Assembly: GCA_900768705.1 (NCBI GenBank) | Contig: CAAGEB010000075.1 | Span: 44,662 to 108,661, forward strand | DNA length: 64,000 bases | From: Oscillospiraceae bacterium | GTDB taxonomy: Bacteria > Bacillota > Clostridia > Oscillospirales > Ruminococcaceae | Direction of reading: 5' to 3' | The notes under the pieces: model-generated | Databases searched by the model: none | What the model saw: the letters and a program-made list of their open reading frames with translations, nothing else | Told to the model about the DNA's origin: nothing | Program-made: the position numbers and the translations under genes | Part shown: positions 7,597 to 16,602 of the stretch, in pieces | Position numbering within the stretch: the first letter of the stretch is position 1 | Layout of the letters: each line of letters begins with the position of its first letter

Positions 7597-8082
7597 ATGA
7601 TGGATAAAAGGACAGCGGACGCAGTTGTAAGAACACTGGAAATCGATGTGGATTTTTACCGTGAGCTGAATGTCTTTCTGATGAAAAAACATACGAAAAT
7701 CCTCGCCGATGATCTGGAGTGGCTTACAGATTCCCTCAACGACGAGCAGGCTTTTGTGATGAAAAGCAAGTCGCTGGAGGAAAAACGGCTGGCGCTGTTT
7801 AAGGGACTGGGTATCGCCGACAAAAAGCTTTCGGATTTGTCGGAGGAGGCTCCGGAGGAATACAGACCGAAAATCAAAAATCTGGCAGGACAGCTTACCG
7901 AGCTGGTGCAGAGCATTAAGGAAATCAATGAGCGCACCACTGAGGTTGTTAAACGAAAGCTGGATAATCAGCGGGAGTTTGTTCAGCGGGCAGGTATTCT
8001 GGAAAAGCCCGAAACCTATGATAGAAACGCTTCAAAGGTTGCGGGAGGACAGTCCTCCGCACAGGTAATGCGGCAGATATAG
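7597..8082 (+). CDS. flgN: Flagellar export chaperone FlgN
   Basis: Cytoplasmic chaperone expected to bind FlgK and FlgL before export. The 161-residue protein is almost entirely charged alpha helix with coiled-coil character (SLEEKRLALFKGLGIADKKLSDL and TELVQSIKEINERTTEVVKRKLDNQREFV), the usual FlgN pattern, and sits between flgM and flgK as in Bacillus (yvyG). Two consecutive ATG codons (7597 and 7600) are both usable; GGGGTGA from the end of flgM serves as ribosome site, implying coupled translation. Sequence identity within this family is low, so the assignment rests on length, fold and order. Confidence 0.8.
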   Translation: MMDKRTADAVVRTLEIDVDFYRELNVFLMKKHTKILADDLEWLTDSLNDEQAFVMKSKSLEEKRLALFKGLGIADKKLSDLSEEAPEEYRPKIKNLAGQLTELVQSIKEINERTTEVVKRKLDNQREFVQRAGILEKPETYDRNASKVAGGQSSAQVMRQI

Positions 8083-8090
8083 GAGGAAGT

Positions 8091-9641
8091 ATGCGACCTA
8101 CTTTTTTAGGATTTGAAACTCAAAAGCGCACTCTTCAGATTGCGCAGAAGAGTCAGGATATTGTCGGCAACAACATTTCCAATGTAAATACTCCCGGATA
8201 TACAAGACAGCGGGTGGATTTGTATTCCATGTATGTTTCCGGAAACAAGAGTCTGCGCTGGTGCAGCAACACAAACAGCCTTTCCATGCAGGGACAGGGC
8301 GTGAATGCTTACGGCGTGGGTCAGATCCGGGATCAGTATATTGACAAGCGTTACCGTGAAAATGTGGCGGTGGAATCGGAAACCTCCAAGAAAATCGATA
8401 TTCTTTCCGAGGTGGAGGATGTTCTTGATAACTTTGAGAGCGACGGTCTCCAGTATTTTACCCAGCAGTTTTTTGACGCATTGCAGGATTATTCTGTTGA
8501 AAAGCCCGACAGCTCAGAGGTTGCCACAATCTGCGTCAACACGGGAATTAACCTCTGCCGCCTGCTGAATGATTATGACGCAAGGCTTTCCGAGGTGGAA
8601 GACACCTATGTGGGAGAGCTTGAGGAAACGGTAGATTATGTAAATAATCTGCTGGAAGAAATGAATAAGCTGAATGACCGAATTTACAAGGAAATTCTTC
8701 ACTATAACGAGGGTTACGGCCCCAACGAGCTTTATGACGAGATGAATCTGTACATAGACGATTTGTCAACCTACGGAAATATCGATGTCACCAAGAATAC
8801 CAATGGCACATTTTCCATTTCCATGGGCGGCGTTAAGGTGCTGGACGGCGAGAAGTTCACAACCAACCGCATTGTTATGAAGGATTATGAGTCCTACAAC
8901 GAGGCAATTCTTTTCTTTGAAAGCGGCGAGGATGTGAATGTATCTTCCGGAACTATCAAGGGTTATGTGGATATGATAAACGGAAACGGCGTTTATGCCA
9001 CCGGTCATCAGAACGGCTCCTACGGAATTGCCTATTTCAAAACCGCCATTGACGAGTTCACCCGTACTCTTGCAAATACATTCAATAATGCCAACGGGGC
9101 TTTTGACAATGATTCAAGAGCAATGTTTGTGCCGAGTGTTGACGGCGCAATTATTACTGCGGGAAATATCCGAGTTTCCGATTCATGGCAGCAGGATCCT
9201 ACAATGATAGGTCAGGTTCGTAAGCTTGATCCGCTTACGGGAATGTACTATTACGGATATGATGAAAAGCTGGACGAGGCAACGGGACTTGTAAACCTCC
9301 AGAATACCAACACTCTTTACCTTATTTCCCAGTTTGACAATCACGACCTTACCTTCGGAAATGCCCACGATTTTTCGGGAAGTCTGAATGAATATATTTC
9401 CTTCATTTCCAATCGTCTTGGACAAACAATTCAGTATGAAACCAGCCGCAACGACAGCGCACAGACCACTGTTGATACTCTTCTCGACGCCCGTGACGAG
9501 GTTTCGGGAGTTCAGATGGACGAGGAAGGCATTAATATGATGAATTACCAGAAGTGGTACAGTGCTTCTTCCAGACTTACCACAACTCTGGACGATATGC
9601 TGGATAAGCTGATAAACGGTACCGGAAGAGTCGGCTTGTAA
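8091..9641 (+). CDS. flgK: Flagellar hook-associated protein 1 FlgK
   Basis: First hook-filament junction protein, exported through the flagellar type III system. It has 516 residues. The N-terminal rod/hook signature GNNISNVNTPGYTRQRVDL is at about residues 25-43, and the C-terminal helical segment (SGVQMDEEGINMMNYQKWYSASSRLTTTLDDMLDKLI) matches the conserved FlgK C-terminus. The variable middle is exposed. ATG 8091 follows AGGAGGAAGT closely. It sits in the canonical order between flgN and flgL. Confidence 0.95.
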   Translation: MRPTFLGFETQKRTLQIAQKSQDIVGNNISNVNTPGYTRQRVDLYSMYVSGNKSLRWCSNTNSLSMQGQGVNAYGVGQIRDQYIDKRYRENVAVESETSKKIDILSEVEDVLDNFESDGLQYFTQQFFDALQDYSVEKPDSSEVATICVNTGINLCRLLNDYDARLSEVEDTYVGELEETVDYVNNLLEEMNKLNDRIYKEILHYNEGYGPNELYDEMNLYIDDLSTYGNIDVTKNTNGTFSISMGGVKVLDGEKFTTNRIVMKDYESYNEAILFFESGEDVNVSSGTIKGYVDMINGNGVYATGHQNGSYGIAYFKTAIDEFTRTLANTFNNANGAFDNDSRAMFVPSVDGAIITAGNIRVSDSWQQDPTMIGQVRKLDPLTGMYYYGYDEKLDEATGLVNLQNTNTLYLISQFDNHDLTFGNAHDFSGSLNEYISFISNRLGQTIQYETSRNDSAQTTVDTLLDARDEVSGVQMDEEGINMMNYQKWYSASSRLTTTLDDMLDKLINGTGRVGL

Positions 9642-9678
9642 TTAATAAAATCCCACGGCTGTCGGGAGGGCAGATAAA

Positions 9679-11829
9679 ATGAGAATTACCAATCCAACCA
9701 TAATCAGAGGCTATAACCGCTCGCTTAATCGTCTTGCTAAAATGAAAGACGCAACGATGAAAAAGATTACATCTACCCGTGAATTCGGCAGAGCAAGCGA
9801 GGCTCCTCTGGCAGCGGCAAAGGCGCTTAATGTAAGAAAGTCGCTGGCGTATTCCGCACAGCATAAGGAAAATCTGAATGTTGCGGACAAATTTTATACC
9901 GAGGCGGAAACCTCTCTTCTTCAGGTTTCCGACAAAATGGCGACGATACGGGAGACGATAATCGCAGCCTGCAATAACGGTATCAAGAGCGTTGAGGAAT
10001 ACAATGTTTATGCCCAGCAGCTGGAGCAGGAAGCGGAAAAGCTGTGTGCGGTATTCAATACCGATACCGCAGGCCGTGCAATTTTCGGCGGCTGCAGCGA
10101 TGATACTTCTCCCTTTGCTATTTTAAAGGACAGCAGCGGTAATTCTTCTACGGTAACTTATCACGGCGTTCCTGTCAACGCAATGGATGATCCTTCAAAG
10201 TTTCCCTACTCAAAGGATGTTTACATTGATATCGGACTTGGTATGAATATCGACCAGAATACGCAGAAAGTTGATCCTCAGTCTGTACTCTGCATTTCGT
10301 TCAACGGAGTGGAGGTTTCGGGCTGCGGAGCGCAGAGTGGCGTGGCAGATATAGATCTTTCGTCAATAAAGGCGGGAAAAAAGTACTGCATTGATGTGTA
10401 TGCGGGAAATATGAAAAAGACAATTGAGTTTACCGGGGTTATTCCCGATCCCTCGGATACAACCGAACAGATCTATGCAAAGAATGTTCAGGCGATACGC
10501 ACCGAACTGGATAAGGCGTATGCTCCCGAATTTCCCAATGCCGAGGACAGACCTACCATCGATGAGCAGGGAGTTATTTCGATAAAGGACGGCATTGTCT
10601 GCGTTGTTAACAACGAATATGCAAAGAAAACCGAGCAGCTTACCGTTGACAACGATTCCGGATATACGAACAAATATAAACTGGATTTCGACAGCCTTGT
10701 GGAGGGTCAGGAATATACATTTACCGCAGTTGTGGGAGATGTGAAAAAGACAGTTTCCTTTACCGCCCGTGACACCGACGATAATTCTATTGCTGCCGCA
10801 AACGAGGCGCTTAAGGCAGCTTTCGGCGGTTCCGGCAAAACGCCCGTTATTTCCTCCAATGAGGCGAATAAAGGCGTAATAACCTCCGAGGGCTATGCGG
10901 TAAAAATTACCGATGTTAAAACCTCAAAAACCGACGGCAGCTTTATGAATTACAATCAGATAAGCTATCCCGATTTGGAAGCAGGCAAAGAATATTCCTT
11001 CGCTATGAATGTGGGGGGAGAATATAAGAAAATCAGCTTTACCGCCAAGGACAATGCCGCAGATAACCGGACTGAAATCCAGTCAAAGATTGACGCTGCA
11101 TTTGCGGGAACGGGACTGAATGCGGTAATAGACGCAGACGGACGGCTTTCTGTTGCAGCCGCAGGCGGATTGACGCTGAGCGGCACGGATGCGGGAACTT
11201 TGTTTACAGGAACAACGCTTAAAACAGGTCTGATTGCCGGAGATTATAATTTTGATCTGGATATCGGCGGAAAGACGGTCAGCGTTGATTTCACCGCCAC
11301 CGGGGTTGATTCCGACGATCAGGCTGCGCTTCAGCAGGCGGTAAACCTTGCGCTTACCAACACCGGATTCAGTGCTTCGGTGGACGGCAGCGGAGTTCTT
11401 TCCGTTTCTCCGAGGACGCTCTCTTCAATTTCTACCACTCCTGCAGGAGACTCATCTTCGGGAAGTGAAATATTCGAGCGTCAGTCCGTATATTCCTCAA
11501 ATTATATTCAGCTTACTCTCGACGCTGCAAGAGCACTCCGCAACGGAGATATCGAATATGCCAACGGCTGCATTGACAGAATAGTATCGGCGAATGAAAA
11601 TCTTCTGGTGGAAATCGCCAATCTCGGCTGCAATGAGGACTTTATAGAATTTAATACGGAGCGTCTGACTACTCGTGAATACAATCTCCAGGAACGCCAG
11701 AACGATCTGGAATGTACCAGTCTGGAGGAGCAGTCCACATTGCTCAAGCAGTACACGGCACTTTACAATGCGTGTCTTCAGATTGCGTCGGAGGTTGTTC
11801 CCAACAGCATCTTCAACTATATGAAGTAA
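9679..11829 (+). CDS. flgL: Flagellar hook-associated protein 3 FlgL, greatly enlarged
   Basis: Second hook-filament junction protein. The N-terminal flagellin-like helices (MRITNPTIIRGYNRSLNRL..., about residues 1-150) and the C-terminal helices (about 600-716, ending ALYNACLQIASEVVPNSIFNYMK) are FlgL-like. The product is 716 residues against about 300 in most bacteria. The extra middle holds four copies of a roughly 85-110 residue unit beginning near residues 231, 340, 433 and 517. Each opens with a Y-x-F/I-x-x-x-V-G-x-x-K-x-V-x-F-T-type beta pair, then an acidic helix with A-L/A-F, then a V-x-x-D/E-G-x-L-S-V-like strand. This resembles Flagellin_IN modules and recurs in FliD nearby. ATG 9679 is behind GGGAGGGCAG. 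Confidence 0.9.
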   Translation: MRITNPTIIRGYNRSLNRLAKMKDATMKKITSTREFGRASEAPLAAAKALNVRKSLAYSAQHKENLNVADKFYTEAETSLLQVSDKMATIRETIIAACNNGIKSVEEYNVYAQQLEQEAEKLCAVFNTDTAGRAIFGGCSDDTSPFAILKDSSGNSSTVTYHGVPVNAMDDPSKFPYSKDVYIDIGLGMNIDQNTQKVDPQSVLCISFNGVEVSGCGAQSGVADIDLSSIKAGKKYCIDVYAGNMKKTIEFTGVIPDPSDTTEQIYAKNVQAIRTELDKAYAPEFPNAEDRPTIDEQGVISIKDGIVCVVNNEYAKKTEQLTVDNDSGYTNKYKLDFDSLVEGQEYTFTAVVGDVKKTVSFTARDTDDNSIAAANEALKAAFGGSGKTPVISSNEANKGVITSEGYAVKITDVKTSKTDGSFMNYNQISYPDLEAGKEYSFAMNVGGEYKKISFTAKDNAADNRTEIQSKIDAAFAGTGLNAVIDADGRLSVAAAGGLTLSGTDAGTLFTGTTLKTGLIAGDYNFDLDIGGKTVSVDFTATGVDSDDQAALQQAVNLALTNTGFSASVDGSGVLSVSPRTLSSISTTPAGDSSSGSEIFERQSVYSSNYIQLTLDAARALRNGDIEYANGCIDRIVSANENLLVEIANLGCNEDFIEFNTERLTTREYNLQERQNDLECTSLEEQSTLLKQYTALYNACLQIASEVVPNSIFNYMK

Positions 11830-11863
11830 TATATAGGTAACAATAATTACGGAGGTGGTAAGT

Positions 11864-12484
11864 ATGATACCTAACTTGCTTCAAATCACGACAATTCCTA
11901 TTCAGATCGAAATAAAGGTTACGAATGCAAAGCTTGAGTATGCCGAGGACAGACAGCCAAAGGTCAATATAACCACAAAAAACGGCGGATATGTTATGCA
12001 GGCTGAGCCGCTTAAGCTGAACATCGATACCTACGAAGCCCGAAAAAGCCTCGGCTATGGTCACATGAATGACGAAGATATGTTGAAGCAGAAGGCACAG
12101 GAGGGTTTTTCCATTGCTTTTCAGGGAACTGCAAAGGTTTCTCAGGAGGGAGACGAGCTTGCCAAGGGAATGTCTCCTTCGGAAATCGCCATAAACAATG
12201 CCCGGGCAGGAGCTACGGTTGAGACGATTATGGAGTTCCTTCCGAAAGAGGGGGCGGATATTACCTTTGATGAAGGCAAACTGAACATTGAGTACCGTAT
12301 GGGTACACAGGATTTTGACTGGGATGTGACTCCGGATTTGCCCATGGAGTTTATCCCCGGAAGCGTGGAGCTGATCGTAAGAGACAGGCCCAGAGTTGAA
12401 ATTGAGTATCTGGGCGAGCCAATTTATGTTCCGGCAAGCGCAAATCCCAACTATAAGCCATCACAGTTAGATGTAAAGGGTTAA
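11864..12484 (+). CDS. DUF6470 flagellar-locus protein (YviE-like)
   Basis: Protein of 206 residues lying exactly between flgL and fliW, the position of yviE in Bacillus subtilis; the family is grouped as DUF6470. The sequence starts with a hydrophobic LLQITTIPIQIEIKV stretch, then a charged central part, and ends with a beta-rich WDVTPDLPMEFIPGSVELIV segment. No signal peptide, membrane helix or catalytic motif is evident. A GTG at 11855 is in frame, but ATG 11864 has ACGGAGG eight bases upstream and is preferred. Function is unknown; co-location with fliW-csrA suggests a part in late flagellar assembly or its control. Confidence 0.75.
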   Translation: MIPNLLQITTIPIQIEIKVTNAKLEYAEDRQPKVNITTKNGGYVMQAEPLKLNIDTYEARKSLGYGHMNDEDMLKQKAQEGFSIAFQGTAKVSQEGDELAKGMSPSEIAINNARAGATVETIMEFLPKEGADITFDEGKLNIEYRMGTQDFDWDVTPDLPMEFIPGSVELIVRDRPRVEIEYLGEPIYVPASANPNYKPSQLDVKG

Positions 12485-12487
12485 AAA

Positions 12488-12916
12488 ATGAAGATTGAAA
12501 CAAGAGATTTTGGCGAAGTTGAAATTGATGACAGCACGATAATCACAATGACCGGCGGAATTATCGGCTTTGAGAACACAAAGCGCTATACGCTGCTCAG
12601 TCCTCTGGGAGACGATACCTTCCCCATGTGGCTTCAGTCGGTTGACGAAAAGGAGCCGTGCTTTGTGGTGTATGATCCGATGCAGATTTATCCGGATTAT
12701 AGCTTTGAAATCACCGATGAGGAGCAGGAGCTGCTGAAAATCACACCGGATGTTCCTTACCGCTGTCTTACGGTTGCTATTGTACCCGATGATTACCGCA
12801 AAACCACCATTAATCTTCGTTGTCCTATTGTTATCAATACCCGTGACAATATTGCCGCACAAGTTATTCTGGAGGATTACGATTTCAAGTGTCCTGTATA
12901 TTCCGAGGAGGCATAA
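12488..12916 (+). CDS. fliW: Flagellar assembly factor FliW
   Basis: Protein of 142 residues that binds flagellin and, when free, sequesters CsrA, coupling flagellin synthesis to export. The sequence carries the family's hallmarks: a start MKIETRDFGEVEIDDSTIITMTGGIIGFEN-type beta strand followed by IGFE, then the FPMWLQSVDEKEPCFVV block and a YPDYSFEI strand. It begins three bases after the DUF6470 stop and ends three bases before csrA, so the three genes are translationally coupled. Flagellin itself is not in the window. Confidence 0.94.
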   Translation: MKIETRDFGEVEIDDSTIITMTGGIIGFENTKRYTLLSPLGDDTFPMWLQSVDEKEPCFVVYDPMQIYPDYSFEITDEEQELLKITPDVPYRCLTVAIVPDDYRKTTINLRCPIVINTRDNIAAQVILEDYDFKCPVYSEEA

Positions 12917-12919
12917 GAT

Positions 12920-13153
12920 ATGCTGGTTGTATCCAGAAAATTGAATGAGAGCATAGCGATTGCCGATAATATCGAAATTACAGTTCTCGAGATTACCAAA
13001 GACAAGGTTAAAATCGGAATCAATGCTCCAAAAGAAATCAAGATTGTACGAAGCGAGCTTACCACTCTGCGCGAAACAAACGAGCAGGCGTCGCATATTT
13101 CCGGCACTGCGCTGGAACAGCTGCTTCATTCTCATAAACAGGAGGAGAAATAA
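12920..13153 (+). CDS. csrA: Carbon storage regulator CsrA (RsmA)
   Basis: RNA-binding homodimer of 77 residues that blocks ribosome access to GGA-rich leaders; in Gram-positives its main target is the flagellin mRNA. The sequence MLVVSRKLNESIAIADNIEITVLEI matches the conserved start, with KVKIGINAPKEIKIVR carrying the RNA-contact strand. ATG 12920 is preceded by GGAGGCATAAGAT inside the end of fliW. Adjacent fliW gives the partner-switching pair. fliD follows two bases after the stop. Confidence 0.96.
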   Translation: MLVVSRKLNESIAIADNIEITVLEITKDKVKIGINAPKEIKIVRSELTTLRETNEQASHISGTALEQLLHSHKQEEK

Positions 13154-13155
13154 TT

Positions 13156-15510
13156 ATGTCCAGTGATATTATGAGATTGGCGGGAATCAATTCCGGCTAT
13201 GATACCGAGTCGATGATTGAACAGATGATGTCGGCGTATCAGACCAAGATTGATAACCAGAATAAAAAGCTGACAAAGCTTTCCTGGCAGCAGGAGGCTT
13301 ACCGTGATGTTACTTCCAAGCTTACCGATTTCAAGAATAAGTATTTTGATATTCTGAAAAAGGATAGCTATCTGTTGAGTTCCAATATTTTCAACAAGTA
13401 CAATTCTACTGTTACAAACAAGACCAATGGCGATAAGGCTGCCGGTATTTCCGTTACCACCACTACCTCTTCCAGAGAGGCAAGCTACAAGGTAAGAGTT
13501 GATCAGCTTGCTTCCGCAGCAAAGATACAGGGAAAGACCCTTTCTCCCGACGGCTTCAAGCTTGATTTGGAGAAGGCAGTTTCAACCGCTGTTCCCGACA
13601 GCGAGGGCAAGTATAATTTCGCCCTTGATGTAAAGGTGGGCGATGTTACCAGAACCATTGAGTTTGAGCCGGTTCTGAATGCGGACGACAGTCTGGATGT
13701 TTCCGGAACTATTGACGCTCTCAATACCCAGCTTAAGGACGCCTTTGGTGAAATAGGAGACGGAAACGGCACTCTCTTTATTCAGGCAAAGGAGGACGCT
13801 TCCGGAAAGGTAATCTTCGATGTGGGCGGAAATGCGGCTGTTTCCATTACCGAGAAAACAGGAAACTTCGGTCTTGCCGCAATGAGAAAAAGCGTTGCTA
13901 TTGCAACCCAGAGTGCTGTTACAGGTAAGAATACCGTTTCTGTTACCGTCGGAGATGTTACGAAAAATGTATCCTTTGAGGGCGTTTCCGAAAATTACTA
14001 CGACAGCCGCAACGACAGCGGCAACAGTGCTATTCTTGCGGAATACAATGCGATGAAGGCTGCTGCTTATCGTAAGGACAACAACCTTTCCAGCACCGCA
14101 GAGGTAAGTCAGAGCGATCTGGACAATTATACATACACATCCGTTCAGGCAGCCAAGGATAAGAATGCCGCTGCATTGAGCGAGGCTCTGGATAATGCCT
14201 TTTCCGATGAAGGAATTGATTTCACCATCAGCGGCTCCTATGTTACCGCAACAAAGGGTGCTATTTCCCAGGAATTTTCCATAACTTCCGTTGAAGGCGG
14301 AACACTCGGAATTACCAAGGGTACTGCGGGAAACAAGTTCAGCGGAAGAACTAAGCTTACGGATATGGGAATTATCGGAAACGATATTTCTCTTGACGGA
14401 AATACGGGAAATACTACAAAGAACTATTCCTTCACGATAAACGGCGTTACTGTCAAGGCTGACGCAGACGCTACGATTGACGATCTGGTAAGCGCTGTCA
14501 ACAAGAGCGGTGCCGGGGTGACAATGGCATATTCCGCACTTACCAACTCCTTCTCCCTTACCGCTAATGATATGGGTTCCGGAGAAAGCATTGAAATTGA
14601 TACGGATAACCGTATCCTTAAAGAGCTTGGAATTACCGACGGCACAGTAACCGCAGGTCAGAATGCGATTATTAATGTTAACGGTCAGCAGATTTATCAC
14701 AATTCCAACTCTTACACCGTTGAGGGAACCACTCTGAAATTCACCGATGATATCGAGATTGGCACCGATTATAATATCGGCGTTACCAAGAGCTATGACG
14801 ATGTAAAGCAGACAATCAAGGATTTTGTTGCCGACTACAACCAGCTGATTGAAGATGTTTACGGTCATATCGGCACATCTCCCAAGAGGGACGAGAATAA
14901 CAATACCTACGAACCGCTCACAGACGCCGAAAAGGAGGAAATGAGCGACGATGAGATCGAAAAGTGGGAGAAGGCTGCGAAGCAGGGCGTTATTTACAAC
15001 GATTCCACCATTTCCGGCATTATGTCCCAGATAAGAACTGCGCTTTACAGTGCGGTTACACTGGGAGACGGAACCAAGTTCGGTCTGTACAATATCGGTA
15101 TTACCACTTCCTCCGATTATACGGAACACGGAAAGCTGGAGATTGATGAGGATAAATTCAATAAGGCGTTCGAGGAGAATGCCGAGGCTATTGAAAAGCT
15201 CTTTACCGATCCCACGAACGGCGTTATGAACAGAGTCAATAACATTATTGACAATGCCGTTAAAACCACGGGCAAGGTGAAAGGCTCTCTTATCCGCAAG
15301 GCAGGTCTGGAAAGCGGCTCCACCTCAACAGACAACTCCATCTATAAGGAAATGAAGCGTATCACCGACCGTATATCCCAGCTTCAGGAACGCTACAATG
15401 CCAAGGAAGATTATTGGTGGAGCGTATTTACAAATCTGGAGTCTATGATGTCCGACCTTAATAGCCAGACCAGCTATATGTCCAGCTATCTCGGAACTTA
15501 CAGCGGCTGA
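13156..15510 (+). CDS. fliD: Flagellar filament cap FliD (hook-associated protein 2), enlarged
   Basis: Filament-capping protein of 784 residues (about 500 in Bacillus subtilis). FliD_N is at the start (MRLAGINSGYDTESMIEQMM, then the YKVRVDQLA region). A canonical Flagellin_IN motif (YSFTINGVTVKADADATIDDLVSAVNKS) lies near residues 420-450. The FliD_C region ends in long coiled coils (MKRITDRISQLQERYNAKEDYWWSVFTNLESMMSDLNSQ). Extra modules with VGDVTRTIEF near residue 160 and VGDVTKNVSF near 265 look like the repeats that enlarge FlgL. ATG 13156 follows AGGAGGAGAAATAATT. Surface-exposed and possibly adhesive. Confidence 0.93.
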   Translation: MSSDIMRLAGINSGYDTESMIEQMMSAYQTKIDNQNKKLTKLSWQQEAYRDVTSKLTDFKNKYFDILKKDSYLLSSNIFNKYNSTVTNKTNGDKAAGISVTTTTSSREASYKVRVDQLASAAKIQGKTLSPDGFKLDLEKAVSTAVPDSEGKYNFALDVKVGDVTRTIEFEPVLNADDSLDVSGTIDALNTQLKDAFGEIGDGNGTLFIQAKEDASGKVIFDVGGNAAVSITEKTGNFGLAAMRKSVAIATQSAVTGKNTVSVTVGDVTKNVSFEGVSENYYDSRNDSGNSAILAEYNAMKAAAYRKDNNLSSTAEVSQSDLDNYTYTSVQAAKDKNAAALSEALDNAFSDEGIDFTISGSYVTATKGAISQEFSITSVEGGTLGITKGTAGNKFSGRTKLTDMGIIGNDISLDGNTGNTTKNYSFTINGVTVKADADATIDDLVSAVNKSGAGVTMAYSALTNSFSLTANDMGSGESIEIDTDNRILKELGITDGTVTAGQNAIINVNGQQIYHNSNSYTVEGTTLKFTDDIEIGTDYNIGVTKSYDDVKQTIKDFVADYNQLIEDVYGHIGTSPKRDENNNTYEPLTDAEKEEMSDDEIEKWEKAAKQGVIYNDSTISGIMSQIRTALYSAVTLGDGTKFGLYNIGITTSSDYTEHGKLEIDEDKFNKAFEENAEAIEKLFTDPTNGVMNRVNNIIDNAVKTTGKVKGSLIRKAGLESGSTSTDNSIYKEMKRITDRISQLQERYNAKEDYWWSVFTNLESMMSDLNSQTSYMSSYLGTYSG

Positions 15511-15555
15511 TAAAGAGCGGCTTATTTCAAATTAAAATATAAAGGATGGATTTTT

Positions 15556-15975
15556 ATGAATCCCTATTCTCAGTATAAGAAGCAATCCGTAACCACAATG
15601 ACACCCGTTGAAGTGGTTATCAAGCTTTACAGCGAAATTGAGCGGCAGCTTGCGATTGGTATGCAGTTTGTCGAAGAGAAGAATTATGCAAAGTCCAACG
15701 ACGCTTTTATAAAGGCGGAAAACTGCATTGACGCTTTGCGGGAAGCTCTTGATATGTCTGTCCCGATTTCTCACAATCTGGAGAGTTTATACATATTCTT
15801 CTATAAGGAGATTGTGAAAGCCAATGTAAGCAAGGACTGCACGGAGATCAAGAAGATAATCCCTATGTTCGGAGAGCTTCGGGACGCATTCACACAGATA
15901 AGCCAGATGACCAAAGAGGAAATCGAAGCGCAGGAAAAGGCTAATCAGAAGAAAGGCGGCTTGTTCAGCGAATAA
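15556..15975 (+). CDS. fliS: Flagellin chaperone FliS
   Basis: Cytoplasmic chaperone that binds the flagellin C-terminus. It has 139 residues, with the typical start (MNPYSQYKKQSVTTMTPVEVVIKLY), an all-helical body and the NAVTTATPEELVLMLYD-like motif present in the variant form TTMTPVEVVIKLYSE. It follows fliD by 45 bases, as in Bacillus, with AAAGGATGG as ribosome site. The C-terminus is a charged extension (EAQEKANQKKGGLFSE). Confidence 0.92.
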   Translation: MNPYSQYKKQSVTTMTPVEVVIKLYSEIERQLAIGMQFVEEKNYAKSNDAFIKAENCIDALREALDMSVPISHNLESLYIFFYKEIVKANVSKDCTEIKKIIPMFGELRDAFTQISQMTKEEIEAQEKANQKKGGLFSE

Positions 15976-16055
15976 GTTCAGGCTGTCGATAACCCATTAT
16001 TTGCGGCGTATTTTTTCGGTAAGTTGTCGAAATATTGAGAAAAGAGGCGAGAATT

Positions 16056-16541
16056 ATGGCAGAGCTTTTTGGCTGTGAAAAGGCAGCGAGGATTTTGGAA
16101 ACTATCCTATCCACGCTTCAGGAGTATGAAAAGCAGACAGATATGATGATCAATGCCGACCTGGAAACTATCCAGCAGGGGCTTATTGCCAGAAACGAGC
16201 TTATCGATACTCTCGATGAATTGCAGGATGACCTTGATGCGGTTCTGGAACTGGAAAGCCCGGAGGAACAGAAGCTGCTCAAGCAGCTTATCAACGGAAG
16301 CTTTATCAGTGTGCCTCTTGATGAAGCGCACAGGAAAATTCAGCTTTTGCAGAGAAATATTGCGGTGGAAAAACAGCGCATTATCGACAAGGATAAGGTA
16401 ATTTCCGGACAGTTCAAAAACCAGCATATCGATTCCCGCAAGGAGCTGGAACAACTTAAACAGACAAAGCAGAAGATTGGTTACTACAACAGCGCAGTTG
16501 TGGGAAGAGCAACAGGTCAGTCGCTGAACAAGAATTTATGA
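16056..16541 (+). CDS. Probable flagellar chaperone, FlgN/FliT-like
   Basis: Helical protein of 161 residues, last gene of the flagellar run, where FliT sits in other bacteria. It is highly charged and predicted coiled coil throughout (LETILSTLQEYEKQTDMMINADLETIQQGL near the N-terminus and LEQLKQTKQKIGYYNSAVVG at the end), a form shared by FlgN and FliT type export chaperones. A TTG at 16035 would add seven residues, but ATG 16056 has AAAGAGGCG suitably placed. Low sequence similarity is expected within these families; the placement is the main evidence. Candidate cargo is FliD or flagellin. Confidence 0.6.
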   Translation: MAELFGCEKAARILETILSTLQEYEKQTDMMINADLETIQQGLIARNELIDTLDELQDDLDAVLELESPEEQKLLKQLINGSFISVPLDEAHRKIQLLQRNIAVEKQRIIDKDKVISGQFKNQHIDSRKELEQLKQTKQKIGYYNSAVVGRATGQSLNKNL

Positions 16542-16602
16542 TAAATCGCCGCCGAGCAGGGAAGCAAGGCGGCTTGATTTTTGGAAAAAGGAAGATAGGA
16601 AA

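Noticed and set aside
13582..15129. 515-codon open frame antisense to fliD
   Set aside because: Shadow of fliD; low-complexity Ile/Asn/Ser-rich translation.
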